From Acetobacter sp. DsW_063 (GTDB taxonomy: Bacteria; Pseudomonadota; Alphaproteobacteria; Acetobacterales; Acetobacteraceae), in the NCBI RefSeq assembly GCF_002153745.1, contig NZ_JOPL01000011.1, forward strand, positions 1 through 64,000: a stretch of DNA of 64,000 nucleotides, in the 5' to 3' direction. Positions within the stretch are counted from its first letter, which is position 1. Each line of letters begins with the position of its first letter. This document shows positions 27,949 through 37,083 of the stretch, piece by piece. The notes beneath the pieces are model-generated. The model was not told the DNA's origin. It ran no database searches and worked only from the letters and a program-made list of their open reading frames with translations. A program made the position numbers and the translations under genes.

Positions 27949-29235
27949 ATGACGATTTCGTCCATCGCTGCAAAGAAGTTTCAACGTCGTGTTCTCTTCG
28001 CCGGCGCAAGCGGTCTTTTTACGGACGGCTATATGCTCGGCTCAATCAGCCCGGCGTTGCCGGGCGCCATCGCCACGCTCGGGCTGGGATCGACTGGCGC
28101 AGGAGCCGTCGCCGCTGCGCCGTTTCTCGGGCTCCTGCTGGGCAGCCTGTTCGGAGGCCCCGTGATCGACCGCTACGGTCGACGCCTTCCGTTCGTGTGG
28201 GACATGTGGCTGTTCCTTCTCTTCGCCATCGGACATATTTTCGTCCATGGACTGGCGGACCTCGTCGCCCTTCGCTTTCTGACCGGACTGCTGCTCGGCG
28301 TAGATTACGTCGCAGGCAAGGTTTATGTTTCGGAATGCGTCGCGAACGAGCGTCGTGGCGCGATGATGAGCTGGCTCAGCGTTTCGTGGATCGCCGGGTA
28401 CACCACTGCGTTCGTCGCAGGCTCCGGGCTCCGACAAATTTTTGGCGCTGACGACTGGCGACTGATTTTCGCCAGCGCCAGCGTCCCTGTACTCGTCGCC
28501 ATCACCTTTCGTAGAAATCTCCCCGAAACCGCGCCATGGCTCGCCCATCACGGACGAATAAAAGCGGCGCTGGCTGTCGGCAGACGCTGCTTCGGGGCGC
28601 ACTGGACGCCGACTGCCGCCGCAGCTTCCCCGGTTCCACATTCGTCCGGCTGGAAAGCCCTTGTCAGACCTCCGCAACATCGCGTCACCTTTGGCGTTGT
28701 TGCGTTCTATTCGTTGCACAACGTTCCTTATCTCGTACTGAACACCTTCCTGCCCGGCGTTCTCGCGGGAGTCGGCGTGCGGAACCCGTTCACTGCGGGC
28801 ATTCTCTACGACGCCCTGATCCTGGCGGGCGCATTGGTCGGCCTGAAACTGATTGACGTTGTGGGGCGCAGAACGCTCGCGATTGGCAGCCTCTGCATTC
28901 AGGCCGCACTGCTTTTCGGTGTGATCGCCTGCTCCACGTCGCCCCAGATTACGCTGATCCTGCTCGCCCTGTTCGGCGCGGTGCTGGCGTCCGCGGACAG
29001 TCTCACCTACGCCTATCCACCAGAATGTTTTCCCACCGCATTACGCGCTCTGGGCATCGGCCTGACGGTCGCAGCCAGCCGGGCGCTGGCGACAATCGCG
29101 ACCTTTATCTTCCCGCAGTTGGTTACAGCCTATGGCATGCAGTGGGTGATCGCTGGACTCGGACTCGTCCTTGCTGTCGGAGCCGCGATTTGCGCGGCGA
29201 CCCTGCAGGAAACGCGTGACGCCCATATTACATGA
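27949..29235 (+). CDS. MFS transporter, sugar/aromatic-acid-type
   Basis: A 428-residue major facilitator with about 12 helices. The motif A-like GGPVIDRYGRRLPF follows helix 2, and RFLTGLLLGVDYVAGKVYVSE is typical of the metabolite:H+ symporter and sugar porter groups. In the second half, GLKLIDVVGRRTLA gives the repeated motif. I chose the ATG at 27949; an in-frame ATG at 27913 would add 12 hydrophilic residues. It is divergent from the SDR. The substrate is unknown; it may belong functionally to the preceding cluster. Confidence 0.85.
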   Translation: MTISSIAAKKFQRRVLFAGASGLFTDGYMLGSISPALPGAIATLGLGSTGAGAVAAAPFLGLLLGSLFGGPVIDRYGRRLPFVWDMWLFLLFAIGHIFVHGLADLVALRFLTGLLLGVDYVAGKVYVSECVANERRGAMMSWLSVSWIAGYTTAFVAGSGLRQIFGADDWRLIFASASVPVLVAITFRRNLPETAPWLAHHGRIKAALAVGRRCFGAHWTPTAAAASPVPHSSGWKALVRPPQHRVTFGVVAFYSLHNVPYLVLNTFLPGVLAGVGVRNPFTAGILYDALILAGALVGLKLIDVVGRRTLAIGSLCIQAALLFGVIACSTSPQITLILLALFGAVLASADSLTYAYPPECFPTALRALGIGLTVAASRALATIATFIFPQLVTAYGMQWVIAGLGLVLAVGAAICAATLQETRDAHIT

Positions 29236-29253
29236 GAGCGCGCCTGCGATGCG

Positions 29254-29514
29254 TCAGCGGTGAACCTGTAACAACCTTGAAGGCGAGACAACCGCAGAAG
29301 CCTTCGGCGAAAACGCCACGCCAATCGCTTTGCCGGTTGGCCGCTGCGCCGCAGCACGAGGCGAGAGCGTCGGGCCGGCCACCGGAAGCGCCCGCTCCAT
29401 TACAGGTGATCGGGCCTCGTCCCACGGACGCCAGTTCGTCAGTTGCGCGCGCGCATCAAGCCCTGCGACGGCGAGGGCCGAAAGCGCAAGAAGCGTCAGA
29501 ACAATGGTTTTCAT
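29254..29514 (-). CDS. small exported hypothetical protein
   Basis: Not recognised. It encodes 86 residues with a clear Sec signal peptide (MKTIVLTLLALSALAVAGLDARA) and a short Pro/Ala-rich mature part of about 63 residues. The ATG follows GAGGAGAC, a good ribosome-binding site. It is convergent with the MFS gene, 18 bases away. Confidence 0.6.
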   Translation of the reverse strand: MKTIVLTLLALSALAVAGLDARAQLTNWRPWDEARSPVMERALPVAGPTLSPRAAAQRPTGKAIGVAFSPKASAVVSPSRLLQVHR

Positions 29515-29592
29515 GCCGTCTCCTCAAGCGCTCACCACCACCGCACCACGCCCTTCGGCGCAGCGTCACGCCCAACCAATAGCTGCATTGCC

Positions 29593-29621
29593 TGTAGCGA
29601 ATACGGCGAACGTGTAGCGAA
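29593..29621. repeat. 9-bp direct repeat upstream of cysH
   Basis: TGTAGCGAA occurs at 29593-29601 and 29613-29621, start to start 20 bases, about two helical turns. Such spacing suits a protein binding one face of the DNA. Confidence 0.5.
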
Positions 29622-29744
29622 AAGTAACAGGCCACAGTTGCGCCGGACCGTTGATCTCGTGGATAGCGGTGTGTTGTCGCCGACGTTCAATTTACACCAT
29701 TAAAAATAGTGATTTCCTCCATCAAGAGCGACCGGGGTTTATCA

Positions 29745-29756
29745 CTTGATATCAAG
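29745..29756. promoter_or_regulatory. 12-base palindrome upstream of cysH
   Basis: CTTGATATCAAG is a perfect palindrome about 70 bases before the cysH start. It is a candidate operator for sulfate-assimilation control, inferred from position only. Confidence 0.35.
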
Positions 29757-29824
29757 CGCCCCCCCCACTAAATGGAAGCCACAAATTACGACCACAATTC
29801 GTGCAACACGGGCTTACCGCGATA

Positions 29825-30514
29825 ATGTCCCTGACTTCCGACAAGATATCGACCATCGAACGGGCCGGCGACGACGCCAGAGCGGTCTTGCGCAGCGCGC
29901 TGGAAACGCTGCACGGCGACGTCGCCGTGCTTTCGTCCTTTGGTGCGGAATCGGCGGCGTTGCTGTCTCTGGTCGCAGACATCGCGCCCGCGACGCCGGT
30001 CCTGTTTCTGGAGACGGGACAGCACTTCCCGGAGACCCTGGCCTATCGCCGGGCATTGGCGACGCAGTTGGGTCTGACCGACGTACGCGACATCCGACCG
30101 AACCCGGACGCACTGAGAAACCGCGACCCGGAAGGACATCTCTGGGCGTTCGATCCGGACGCCTGCTGCCAGCTACGCAAGGTCGAGCCCCTCGATCTGG
30201 CGACATTGCCATTTCACGCGCTGATCACCGGACGCAAACGATCACAGGCGAGCACGCGGCAACGCATGGAAATCGTCGAACCCAACGGCGAGGGTCGTAT
30301 CAAGATCAACCCGCTGGCGACGTGGTCCGCCGCAGACCTCGACGAAGAGATCGAGCGGCGTTCCCTGCCTCGACATCCGTTGAGCCTTCACGGCTACCCC
30401 TCCATCGGTTGCGCGCCCTGCACACGGGCAGTGGGCGAAGACGAAGACCCGCGCGCCGGACGCTGGTCTGGCCTCAACAAGACCGAATGCGGCATTCATC
30501 GCCCGACTTTATAA
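29825..30514 (+). CDS. cysH: assimilatory adenylyl-sulfate (APS) reductase, CysH family
   Basis: Reduces activated sulfate to sulfite in the cytoplasm. The protein has 229 residues. It has CC at 114-115 and CAPC at 196-199, the four cysteines that bind the 4Fe-4S cluster in APS-type enzymes, and a C-terminal ECGIH with the catalytic Cys. This points to APS rather than PAPS as substrate. The ATG at 29825 was chosen; a GTG at 29801 is also in frame. It is the first gene of cysH-cysD-cysNC. Confidence 0.9.
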   Translation: MSLTSDKISTIERAGDDARAVLRSALETLHGDVAVLSSFGAESAALLSLVADIAPATPVLFLETGQHFPETLAYRRALATQLGLTDVRDIRPNPDALRNRDPEGHLWAFDPDACCQLRKVEPLDLATLPFHALITGRKRSQASTRQRMEIVEPNGEGRIKINPLATWSAADLDEEIERRSLPRHPLSLHGYPSIGCAPCTRAVGEDEDPRAGRWSGLNKTECGIHRPTL

Positions 30515-30532
30515 GAGAAGGTTACCCCGATC

Positions 30533-31327
30533 ATGGATCACCTCGACCAACTGGAAGCCCAGAGCGTCTTCATTTTGCGCGAGGCGTACCGGAAGCTGAA
30601 GCCGCTGGCGATGCTCTGGTCGCTGGGCAAGGACTCGAACGTCATGGTCTGGCTGGCGCGCAAGGCCTTCCTTGGCCGCGTGCCGTTCCCGGTGATGCAT
30701 GTCGATACGGAAAAGAAATTTCCGGAGATGTACCAGTTCCGAGACGAATACACGAAGAAGTGGAATCTGGACCTCCTGCTGGGCTACTGCCCGCCGGTCG
30801 AGGAAATGGACCCCACCCTGCCGCCCGCAGCCCGTTCGGCCGCGCGCAAGACGGCTGGTCTCGCCAACATGATCGAGACGCATAAGCTGCAGGGCGTCAT
30901 CGCGGGCATTCGCCGCGACGAACAGGGCACCCGCGCCAAGGAGCGCGTGTTCAGCCCGCGCGGCGCCTCGCACAAGTGGGACATCCGCAACCAGCCGCCG
31001 GAGTTCTGGGACCAGTACGCGACGCCACATGAAGAGGGCATGCATATCCGCGTGCACCCGCTGCTCGCGTGGCGGGAAATCGACATCTGGCGCTACATCG
31101 AGCGTGAAGGCATTCCGCTCGTGGACCTCTATTTCGCCAAGAACGGCAAGCGTTATCGCTCGCTGGGCGACAAGGACATCACCAACCCCATCGAGAGCAA
31201 CGCCTCGACGCTCGCCGAGGTCATCGCCGAGCTTGAGACGACCCGGACTTCCGAGCGCGCAGGGCGCGCCATGGATCATGAGTCGGAAGACGCGTTCGAG
31301 CGACTGCGCGTCGCGGGCTATCTGTGA
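30533..31327 (+). CDS. cysD: sulfate adenylyltransferase subunit 2
   Basis: The catalytic ATP-PPase subunit of ATP sulfurylase, which makes APS from sulfate and ATP together with CysN. The protein has 264 residues. The PP-loop-like SLGKDSNVM lies near residue 31, with conserved [31 protein letters not shown] and C-terminal [20 protein letters not shown]. It starts 18 bases after cysH and ends overlapping a possible GTG of cysNC. Confidence 0.96.
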   Translation: MDHLDQLEAQSVFILREAYRKLKPLAMLWSLGKDSNVMVWLARKAFLGRVPFPVMHVDTEKKFPEMYQFRDEYTKKWNLDLLLGYCPPVEEMDPTLPPAARSAARKTAGLANMIETHKLQGVIAGIRRDEQGTRAKERVFSPRGASHKWDIRNQPPEFWDQYATPHEEGMHIRVHPLLAWREIDIWRYIEREGIPLVDLYFAKNGKRYRSLGDKDITNPIESNASTLAEVIAELETTRTSERAGRAMDHESEDAFERLRVAGYL

Positions 31328-31344
31328 GCGGCGGAGAAAAGAGC

Positions 31345-33237
31345 ATGAGCGAGACACTGACCGCCACGACCGTCATCGACCCGATCGATCGCGACGTCGC
31401 CCTCGAAGCCGCAACGCCGATCGTCATCGTCGGCCATGTCGATCACGGCAAGTCCACCCTCATCGGGCGCCTGCTCTACGACACCGATAACCTTGAAGAC
31501 GGCAAGGTCGCGCAGATCATCGAGTCCTCGAAGAAGCGCGGTCTGGCCATTGAGTGGAGTTTCCTGCTCGACAGCCTGCAGATTGAACGCGATCAGGGCG
31601 TGACGGTCGATTCCACCCGCCTGCCCTTCCGTCTGGGCGATCGACAGTTCGTCATCGTCGACGCGCCCGGCCACAGGCAGTTCCTGCGCAACATGATCAC
31701 CGGCGCCGCCGACGCGGACGCCGCCGTGCTGGTCGTGGACGCCAACGAGGGTGCGCAGGAGCAGACCCGCCGCCACGCGATGCTGCTGCGCCTGATCGGC
31801 ATCCGCCACATCATCGTGCTGCTGAACAAGGTCGACCTGCTGGACTTCGACGAGCAGCGCGTGGCTGCCGTCCGCCGCTCGGTCACCGACCTGCTCGGTC
31901 AGCTCGGGCTTGAGCCTGCTCTCTTTGTCCCTGCCTCGGCGCGCGACGGCGACAACATCGCCAGCCGTTCCGACCGGTCCCCTTGGTACACGGGGCCGAT
32001 CCTGACCGAGGCGCTGGCCGCCGTCCCCGGCGCCGACTCCCGCGCCGGACTGCCGCTGCGCCTGCCGGTGCAGGACGTCTACCGCTTTGACGACAAGCGC
32101 TATGTGGCGGGTCGTATCGAACGCGGCGAAATCCGCGTCGGCGACTCCCTGACGATCGGCGCCCAAGGTAGCGTCGCGCGCGTCGCCTCTATCGAACGTT
32201 GGCAGGCTCCGCAGCGCGATTTCGCGCTGGCGGGCGAGTCCGTCGCCATCACGCTTGAGCCGGACGTCATTCCCGATCGCGGCGACATGCTGTTCCCCCC
32301 CTCCGCCAAGCCCGTGAAGGCGGCGCGCATCCGCGCGCGTCTGTTCTGGCTGCGCCAGGAGCCGCTGCGCGTGGGCGAGACCTTCCGCTTGCGCCTCGCC
32401 ACCGCCGAACATCAGGTGACGGTGGCGTCGATTGACTCGGTCGTACGTCTCGACGACCTGACCGAGCAAGCCGCAAGTGAGGTCCCGCCGGAAGGATTCG
32501 CCGAGATCACCCTGGCCGCCGCCGAAGCGATCCAGTTCGACGTGTTCGCCCCGGGCACAGCCGACGGACGCGGCGTGCTGGTCGATCGTAACCAGCGCAT
32601 CGTCGGCGGCGCTCCCCTTCTGGGCCCCGCTGATGTTGCTGGCGAGCATAATGCGATCCATCCGTCCGGCGGCGTCGTCGACGCGGCGGAGCGTCGGCGC
32701 GTCAAGGGTCACAGCGCTCGCGTAGTTTGGCTCACCGGCCTGTCTGGCGCGGGCAAAAGCACCATCGCGCGTCAGGCGGAGCAGCTTCTGTTCTCGCAGG
32801 GCGTCGACGTGTCAGTTCTGGACGGCGACACATTGCGCATGGGCTTGTGCAGCGACCTCGGCTTCAGCGAGGCCGACCGCCATGAGAACGTCCGCCGCGC
32901 AGCTGAAGTGGCGCGTATCCTCGCCGAGACCGGACAGGTCGTCGTCGTCGCGCTTATCTCCCCTCTGGCCGCCGACCGCGCCCTTGCGCGTCGCATTATT
33001 GGCGACAGCTTTGATGAGGTGTTCGTCGACACCAGCCTGAGCGTCTGTGAGGGCCGAGACTCCAAAGGGCTCTACGCGGCGGCGCGCGAAGGCAAGATCG
33101 CCAACTTCACTGGCGTCAGCGCGCCATACGAAGCGCCGGAGAAGCCGGAACTGCGCATCGCCGCCGATGCAGGGTCCGCCGAAGCGCACGCGCGCGAGTT
33201 GACCGAGTTCGTTCTCGGGAAAACAGGACGCGGTTAG
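31345..33237 (+). CDS. cysNC: bifunctional sulfate adenylyltransferase subunit 1 / APS kinase
   Basis: A fusion of the CysN GTPase (about residues 24-445) and CysC APS kinase (about 455-628). The G1 motif GHVDHGKS is at 30-37, then DAPGH and NKVD. The APS kinase P-loop GLSGAGKS is at about 465-472, with [10 protein letters not shown] and [15 protein letters not shown] after it. I chose the ATG at 31345 because GGAG lies 8 bases upstream; a GTG at 31324 overlapping the cysD stop is also possible. Fused CysNC is common in alphaproteobacteria. Confidence 0.95.
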   Translation: MSETLTATTVIDPIDRDVALEAATPIVIVGHVDHGKSTLIGRLLYDTDNLEDGKVAQIIESSKKRGLAIEWSFLLDSLQIERDQGVTVDSTRLPFRLGDRQFVIVDAPGHRQFLRNMITGAADADAAVLVVDANEGAQEQTRRHAMLLRLIGIRHIIVLLNKVDLLDFDEQRVAAVRRSVTDLLGQLGLEPALFVPASARDGDNIASRSDRSPWYTGPILTEALAAVPGADSRAGLPLRLPVQDVYRFDDKRYVAGRIERGEIRVGDSLTIGAQGSVARVASIERWQAPQRDFALAGESVAITLEPDVIPDRGDMLFPPSAKPVKAARIRARLFWLRQEPLRVGETFRLRLATAEHQVTVASIDSVVRLDDLTEQAASEVPPEGFAEITLAAAEAIQFDVFAPGTADGRGVLVDRNQRIVGGAPLLGPADVAGEHNAIHPSGGVVDAAERRRVKGHSARVVWLTGLSGAGKSTIARQAEQLLFSQGVDVSVLDGDTLRMGLCSDLGFSEADRHENVRRAAEVARILAETGQVVVVALISPLAADRALARRIIGDSFDEVFVDTSLSVCEGRDSKGLYAAAREGKIANFTGVSAPYEAPEKPELRIAADAGSAEAHARELTEFVLGKTGRG

Positions 33238-33259
33238 CACCGGTCCTTCGATCTTTCAG

Positions 33260-33291
33260 AAAAACGCGGGCTCAGGTCCGCGTTTTTTGTT
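33260..33291 (+). terminator. intrinsic terminator of the cys operon
   Basis: A 10-bp stem AAAAACGCGG/CCGCGTTTTT with an 8-base loop runs into a T-rich tail, 22 bases after the cysNC stop. Confidence 0.9.
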
Positions 33292-33473
33292 TGTTCTGGC
33301 CTGCGCGAGTGATGGGCGGCTATGGGCAGCGCGTGCCCGCTCCGGATGGCGCCCGTCAGCGGCGGCAATTCCATTTGCATTTCATTCGTAGATAGATGTT
33401 GCAAATGCGACTGGATCGCAATTAGAGTGAGGGCATCACATTGGAGGCCGGCGCGGCGGCGTCGGATTTGCCC

Positions 33474-34178
33474 ATGAATGCGACCATGACCTGCTCCCTC
33501 GCCCTGAACGACCTCTCCACCAGCGAGCGCCTGACGATATGGACTGTGCGCCGACTTAACAGGCCGCTCCAGCCATCTCTCCGACACCGCACAACACTGG
33601 CGATGCCCTGCTTCCGTCAGGACTTCGAAGCCGTATCCGCAGCTTTCCGCCGCGCCGCCTCCCGTCTTGCCCGACGTAACATGCGCCTCGGCGATATCGG
33701 ATTGCCGGCGGCGGAAGGCGTGACGCAAACCGAAGCGCGCTTCCTCGCGGCGACCTCCGCCGCGCAGAATGGCGAACGGACGCGCGCGCGGGACATTCTG
33801 CGCCCCCTGTTCCCTCATCATGCGGTATTGGGACCAATCGTCACGGCCATTACGCTTCTTGGGGCCTGCATGGCCGGAGCCGGACATTGGCTGCCCCGCT
33901 CGGCGCGCACCGGGCTTCCTTCCGGAGCCGTCGTCGCGCAGCAGGCAGATACGGAGCCCACCATATCCGCACGCGTCATACGCCTTGAAACGCGTCGTGC
34001 CATGACCGAAAAAAAGGGAGAAGACACGACCGCCGCCCGCGACGCCCGCCCTCAGAGCTTTATCGGAGGAGCCGCGCTCACGACTCTGGCACGGTGGCAT
34101 GAACTGGATCTTGATGCGACGCCGGTACTTTGGGCGCGCACCGACCACGCTGCGCCGCATCCTGAGATACAACGATAG
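33474..34178 (+). CDS. hypothetical protein
   Basis: Not recognised. It encodes 234 residues. The N-terminal half is basic and helical (LSTSERLTIWTVRRLNRP; FRRAASRLARRNMRLGDIG), a TPR-like stretch follows around residues 87-105, and one hydrophobic segment (GPIVTAITLLGACMAGAG, about 113-130) may cross or touch the membrane. The C-terminal third is charged. An overlapping minus-strand frame of 346 codons exists, but this strand gives the more protein-like composition. It stands alone between the cys terminator and the phospholipase gene. Confidence 0.6.
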   Translation: MNATMTCSLALNDLSTSERLTIWTVRRLNRPLQPSLRHRTTLAMPCFRQDFEAVSAAFRRAASRLARRNMRLGDIGLPAAEGVTQTEARFLAATSAAQNGERTRARDILRPLFPHHAVLGPIVTAITLLGACMAGAGHWLPRSARTGLPSGAVVAQQADTEPTISARVIRLETRRAMTEKKGEDTTAARDARPQSFIGGAALTTLARWHELDLDATPVLWARTDHAAPHPEIQR

Positions 34179-34237
34179 CAGACCGCATCGCGGCGTGTCC
34201 CTGCTGAAGGACGCACGCGGCGATAAAGCAACGACCA

Positions 34238-34265
34238 CGAGCCTGCGGCGTTTGCCGCAGGCTCG
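34238..34265. terminator. bidirectional hairpin between convergent genes
   Basis: A perfect 12-bp stem around GAGCCTGCGGC with a 4-base GTTT loop sits between the hypothetical protein (plus) and the phospholipase (minus). No long T-run follows on either side, but position and stability suggest a shared terminator. Confidence 0.6.
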
Positions 34266-34278
34266 CTTACGCAAAAGT

Positions 34279-36411
34279 TCAGGCTGGATAATCTGAATTA
34301 TGAGGATGACCCGGCTCGGGCAGATGGTCAGCCACGCCGCCCATCAGCGGGTCGGTAATGCTGTCGCGTCCGTTTTCAATGTGTCCGGCCAACTGCATGC
34401 GGAAGCTGCTGTCGCCCTCAATTTCCACGGTCAGATCATACCAGCCGCCACAGGCGCCAGCCTCCAGACGCAACATGTGAGATTCCATCGGGCGTAACCA
34501 GTGCCCCGACAGCTTCTGTCCGGTATAGGCGTCCGTGAGCAACAGTCTCACGCTATTGAAACCGTGATTGATCAGATCAACATGCAGGGTCTGCTCTCCA
34601 TGGTCGGCCCGCGTGTCCATCCCCAATCGCGTGACGTTCGCCGATTCAAAATTCCCCTTGCAGGAACGGAAAAATCCGTTCGGTCCATAAACGCTCAGGT
34701 CATACGCACCCGCCGTGGAGGCATCCCACACGTCGCTCAACCGCTTGCGCGCCTCAACCGTGTAATAACGCATCTCCGACGTCGCGGTCGCGTCACGCAC
34801 ATGGAGCACTGCGCCCGCGTCTCCCGAGTTGCGGAAACCGAGGACGAGTTTTCCTGACTCATGATGCGGCGTCATATGGACGTGCAGATTATACGGCAGC
34901 GCACGGGCACGACGGATTCCCGTTTCCTGAACAGGCGTCGCCTGCTCAGAAGGAACCGCCGGCACATAGCTGCTGTGTCGTTTGGAATCCTTTGGCGCGT
35001 AGCTGCTGGTCGCTGGAAGCGCTTCCAGCCTTCCGTTCGGATTGCTGAAATCAAAGGCGGATGTCAGATCGCCGGAAACCGCGCGGCGCCACGGAGTGAT
35101 GTTGCTTTCGATCAAACCCGGGTAATGCGGCGCAAAACGCGTTTCGAGGAAACGTATCAAGGAGGTGTGGTCAAAAACCTCGGAATTGACCCACCCTCCC
35201 CGGCTCCATGGCGAAACCACGATCATCGGGACGCGTGGGCCAAATCCATACGGGCCAGCTGCGTAGCTGCCGCTCCCGGGAAACAATTCGTTCTCAATGG
35301 AAACCGTGGACTTTCCATGACGGTCGTCGGCTGGCGGAGAAGGAGGCACAATATGGTCAAAGAAACCGTCATTTTCGTCGAACATGACGAGCAGGGCAGT
35401 TTTGCTCCAGACCTCCGGATCTTCCGTCAAAATGTCGAGAACCTGCGAAACATACCATGCTCCGTAATTCGCAGGCCAATTCGGGTGCTCGGAATAAGCC
35501 TCCGGAGCTACGACCCATGAAACTTGAGGAAGATTTCCTGACTTCACGTCGGCGCGCAGGATGTCAAAAAATCCGCCCGACTCAGCAACGTTCGTGCCGG
35601 TCCGCGCCTTAAGCGCCAACGAAGACGATGACGGCGCGTTTCGGTACTGGTTGAAATACAGCAAAGAAGAATCACCGTAGTTTCCGATATAGGGATTGCT
35701 GGTCCACCCCCAGGATCCGGCGGCCGTCAGCCCCGTGCCAATGTCCTGATACACTTTCCAGGACACTCCTGCTTTTTCGAGTCGCTCCGGATATGTGGAC
35801 CAGCCGTACCCCGCTTCAGCGTTATCGACGACTGGGCCACCGCCGCTGCCGTCATTTCCTACCCAGCCCGACCACATGTAATAGCGGTTAGGATCGGTGG
35901 CTCCCATGATGGAGCAATGATACGCATCGCAAATCGTAAATGCGTCGGCCAGAGCATAGTGAAACGGAACGTCGTTACGCGTCATATGGGCCATGCATGT
36001 CGTGGACTTCGCCGCGATCCAGCCGTCCCATTTTCCGTCGTTCCACGCCTCGTGCGTCGTTTTCCAGTCATGCGGCAGGTCGGCGAGGAACTGCATGCCC
36101 ATATCGGGCGCGTCCGGATGGAAAGGCATCACCACGGAACTGCCGTGGGGCTGCTTCCAGACGCTGTCTCCTGAGGGCAAACGCACGGCGCGTGGATCAT
36201 TATAGCCACGGACGCCCTGAAGCATTCCAAAATAGTGATCGAAAGATCTGTTTTCCTGCATCAGGAAAATGACATGCTCGACATCATCAATGGAACGCGT
36301 GCGGTTGTTGGCTGGCAGAGCCATCGCCTTGCCAATGCTCGCCTGCATGGACCCGGCCATGGCGCCGGAACCGAGAAGTTTCAGGAAGTTTCGACGATCC
36401 GTCTGGTTCAT
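34279..36411 (-). CDS. phospholipase C, phosphocholine-specific type
   Basis: A 710-residue secreted phosphoesterase that cleaves phospholipid head groups. A Tat leader (TDRRNFLKLLGSG, twin Arg at 6-7) is followed by the phosphoesterase domain with VEHVIFLMQENRSFDHYFG near residue 43 and a DENDGFFDH metal-binding motif. Two C-terminal repeat domains of the PLC type (DUF756-like, about 515-600 and 605-690) complete the fold. Tat export of folded enzymes of this family is well established. It is monocistronic, with an AT-rich upstream region. Confidence 0.92.
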   Translation of the reverse strand: MNQTDRRNFLKLLGSGAMAGSMQASIGKAMALPANNRTRSIDDVEHVIFLMQENRSFDHYFGMLQGVRGYNDPRAVRLPSGDSVWKQPHGSSVVMPFHPDAPDMGMQFLADLPHDWKTTHEAWNDGKWDGWIAAKSTTCMAHMTRNDVPFHYALADAFTICDAYHCSIMGATDPNRYYMWSGWVGNDGSGGGPVVDNAEAGYGWSTYPERLEKAGVSWKVYQDIGTGLTAAGSWGWTSNPYIGNYGDSSLLYFNQYRNAPSSSSLALKARTGTNVAESGGFFDILRADVKSGNLPQVSWVVAPEAYSEHPNWPANYGAWYVSQVLDILTEDPEVWSKTALLVMFDENDGFFDHIVPPSPPADDRHGKSTVSIENELFPGSGSYAAGPYGFGPRVPMIVVSPWSRGGWVNSEVFDHTSLIRFLETRFAPHYPGLIESNITPWRRAVSGDLTSAFDFSNPNGRLEALPATSSYAPKDSKRHSSYVPAVPSEQATPVQETGIRRARALPYNLHVHMTPHHESGKLVLGFRNSGDAGAVLHVRDATATSEMRYYTVEARKRLSDVWDASTAGAYDLSVYGPNGFFRSCKGNFESANVTRLGMDTRADHGEQTLHVDLINHGFNSVRLLLTDAYTGQKLSGHWLRPMESHMLRLEAGACGGWYDLTVEIEGDSSFRMQLAGHIENGRDSITDPLMGGVADHLPEPGHPHNSDYPA

Positions 36412-36706
36412 TGGGGCGTATTTTCACTTCTCGTTAAAAACGCGCGCAACATATCAACGGGATTATTGCCATTGGTGACAGATTTGTGAATATCCTATGA
36501 AAAGTCGGGAGACAATCCAAAGGCTTTAAACTTGGACGCCTCTAAAAAACACAACACGTAAATTTCAAGACAAATGGCGTCGCCTGACATGATCTGAGTG
36601 ATTTCTCTATGCCCAATAGGGGCAACGCCATTACAGGCCCAACGACGCTCGCAAAAAAAGCCCTATATTTTAGGAAAAATTTCCAACCAGAAACTATCGT
36701 ACTGCC

Positions 36707-36973
36707 TCACCCCGAGCGGGTTTCGATTCCGTGACGCTTCAGCCACACCGTCGCAAAAGAACAATGTGAAACGATCGAACGTTTTTCTGCACGCGCAGCG
36801 TCCACGGCGGCGCTCACCAAAGCTGAGCCCACGCCTCGGCCGCCAAGCGCGTCGGGCACCAACGTATGCTGGATGACCAGCGCGTCGCCGCTACGCTCAT
36901 AAATCAGCGTGGCCAGATGGCCTTCCATGGTCGTTTCAAAACGATTCTGGCTTACATTATCGACGATCGTCAT
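36707..36973 (-). CDS. small GNAT-like acetyltransferase (YjdJ type)
   Basis: An 88-residue mini-GNAT protein: LATLIYERSGDALVIQHTLV, then the acetyl-CoA loop GGRGVGSALVSAAVDAARAE and a short CSFATVWLKRH end. It matches the small YjdJ-like group that retains only the core of the GNAT fold. GGTGAG precedes the ATG. The function is unknown. Confidence 0.8.
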   Translation of the reverse strand: MTIVDNVSQNRFETTMEGHLATLIYERSGDALVIQHTLVPDALGGRGVGSALVSAAVDAARAEKRSIVSHCSFATVWLKRHGIETRSG

Positions 36974-37083
36974 CGACGCTCACCTTCCCAGCCGCACCTT
37001 GCGACACGAACCTGATCCGCTCGCGTCGGCGCTTAAGTAAAGGGCCCATCCAATCAGTCGATATCTACCGACAGGAGGACGCC

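Larger units (their letters stand above)
29515..29824. other. 310-base regulatory gap upstream of cysH
   Basis: No gene is seen. It contains a 9-bp direct repeat, a 12-base palindrome and a run of eight C. It must carry the promoters of the small exported protein and of the cys operon. Confidence 0.6.

Noticed and set aside
31318-32712. 464-codon minus-strand frame over cysNC
   Set aside because: Antisense to a fully recognised GTPase/kinase; composition of a shadow frame.
33234-34274. 346-codon minus-strand frame opposite the hypothetical protein
   Set aside because: Arg/Gly-rich translation, runs through the cys terminator and the convergent hairpin; the plus-strand reading is more protein-like, though neither is recognised.
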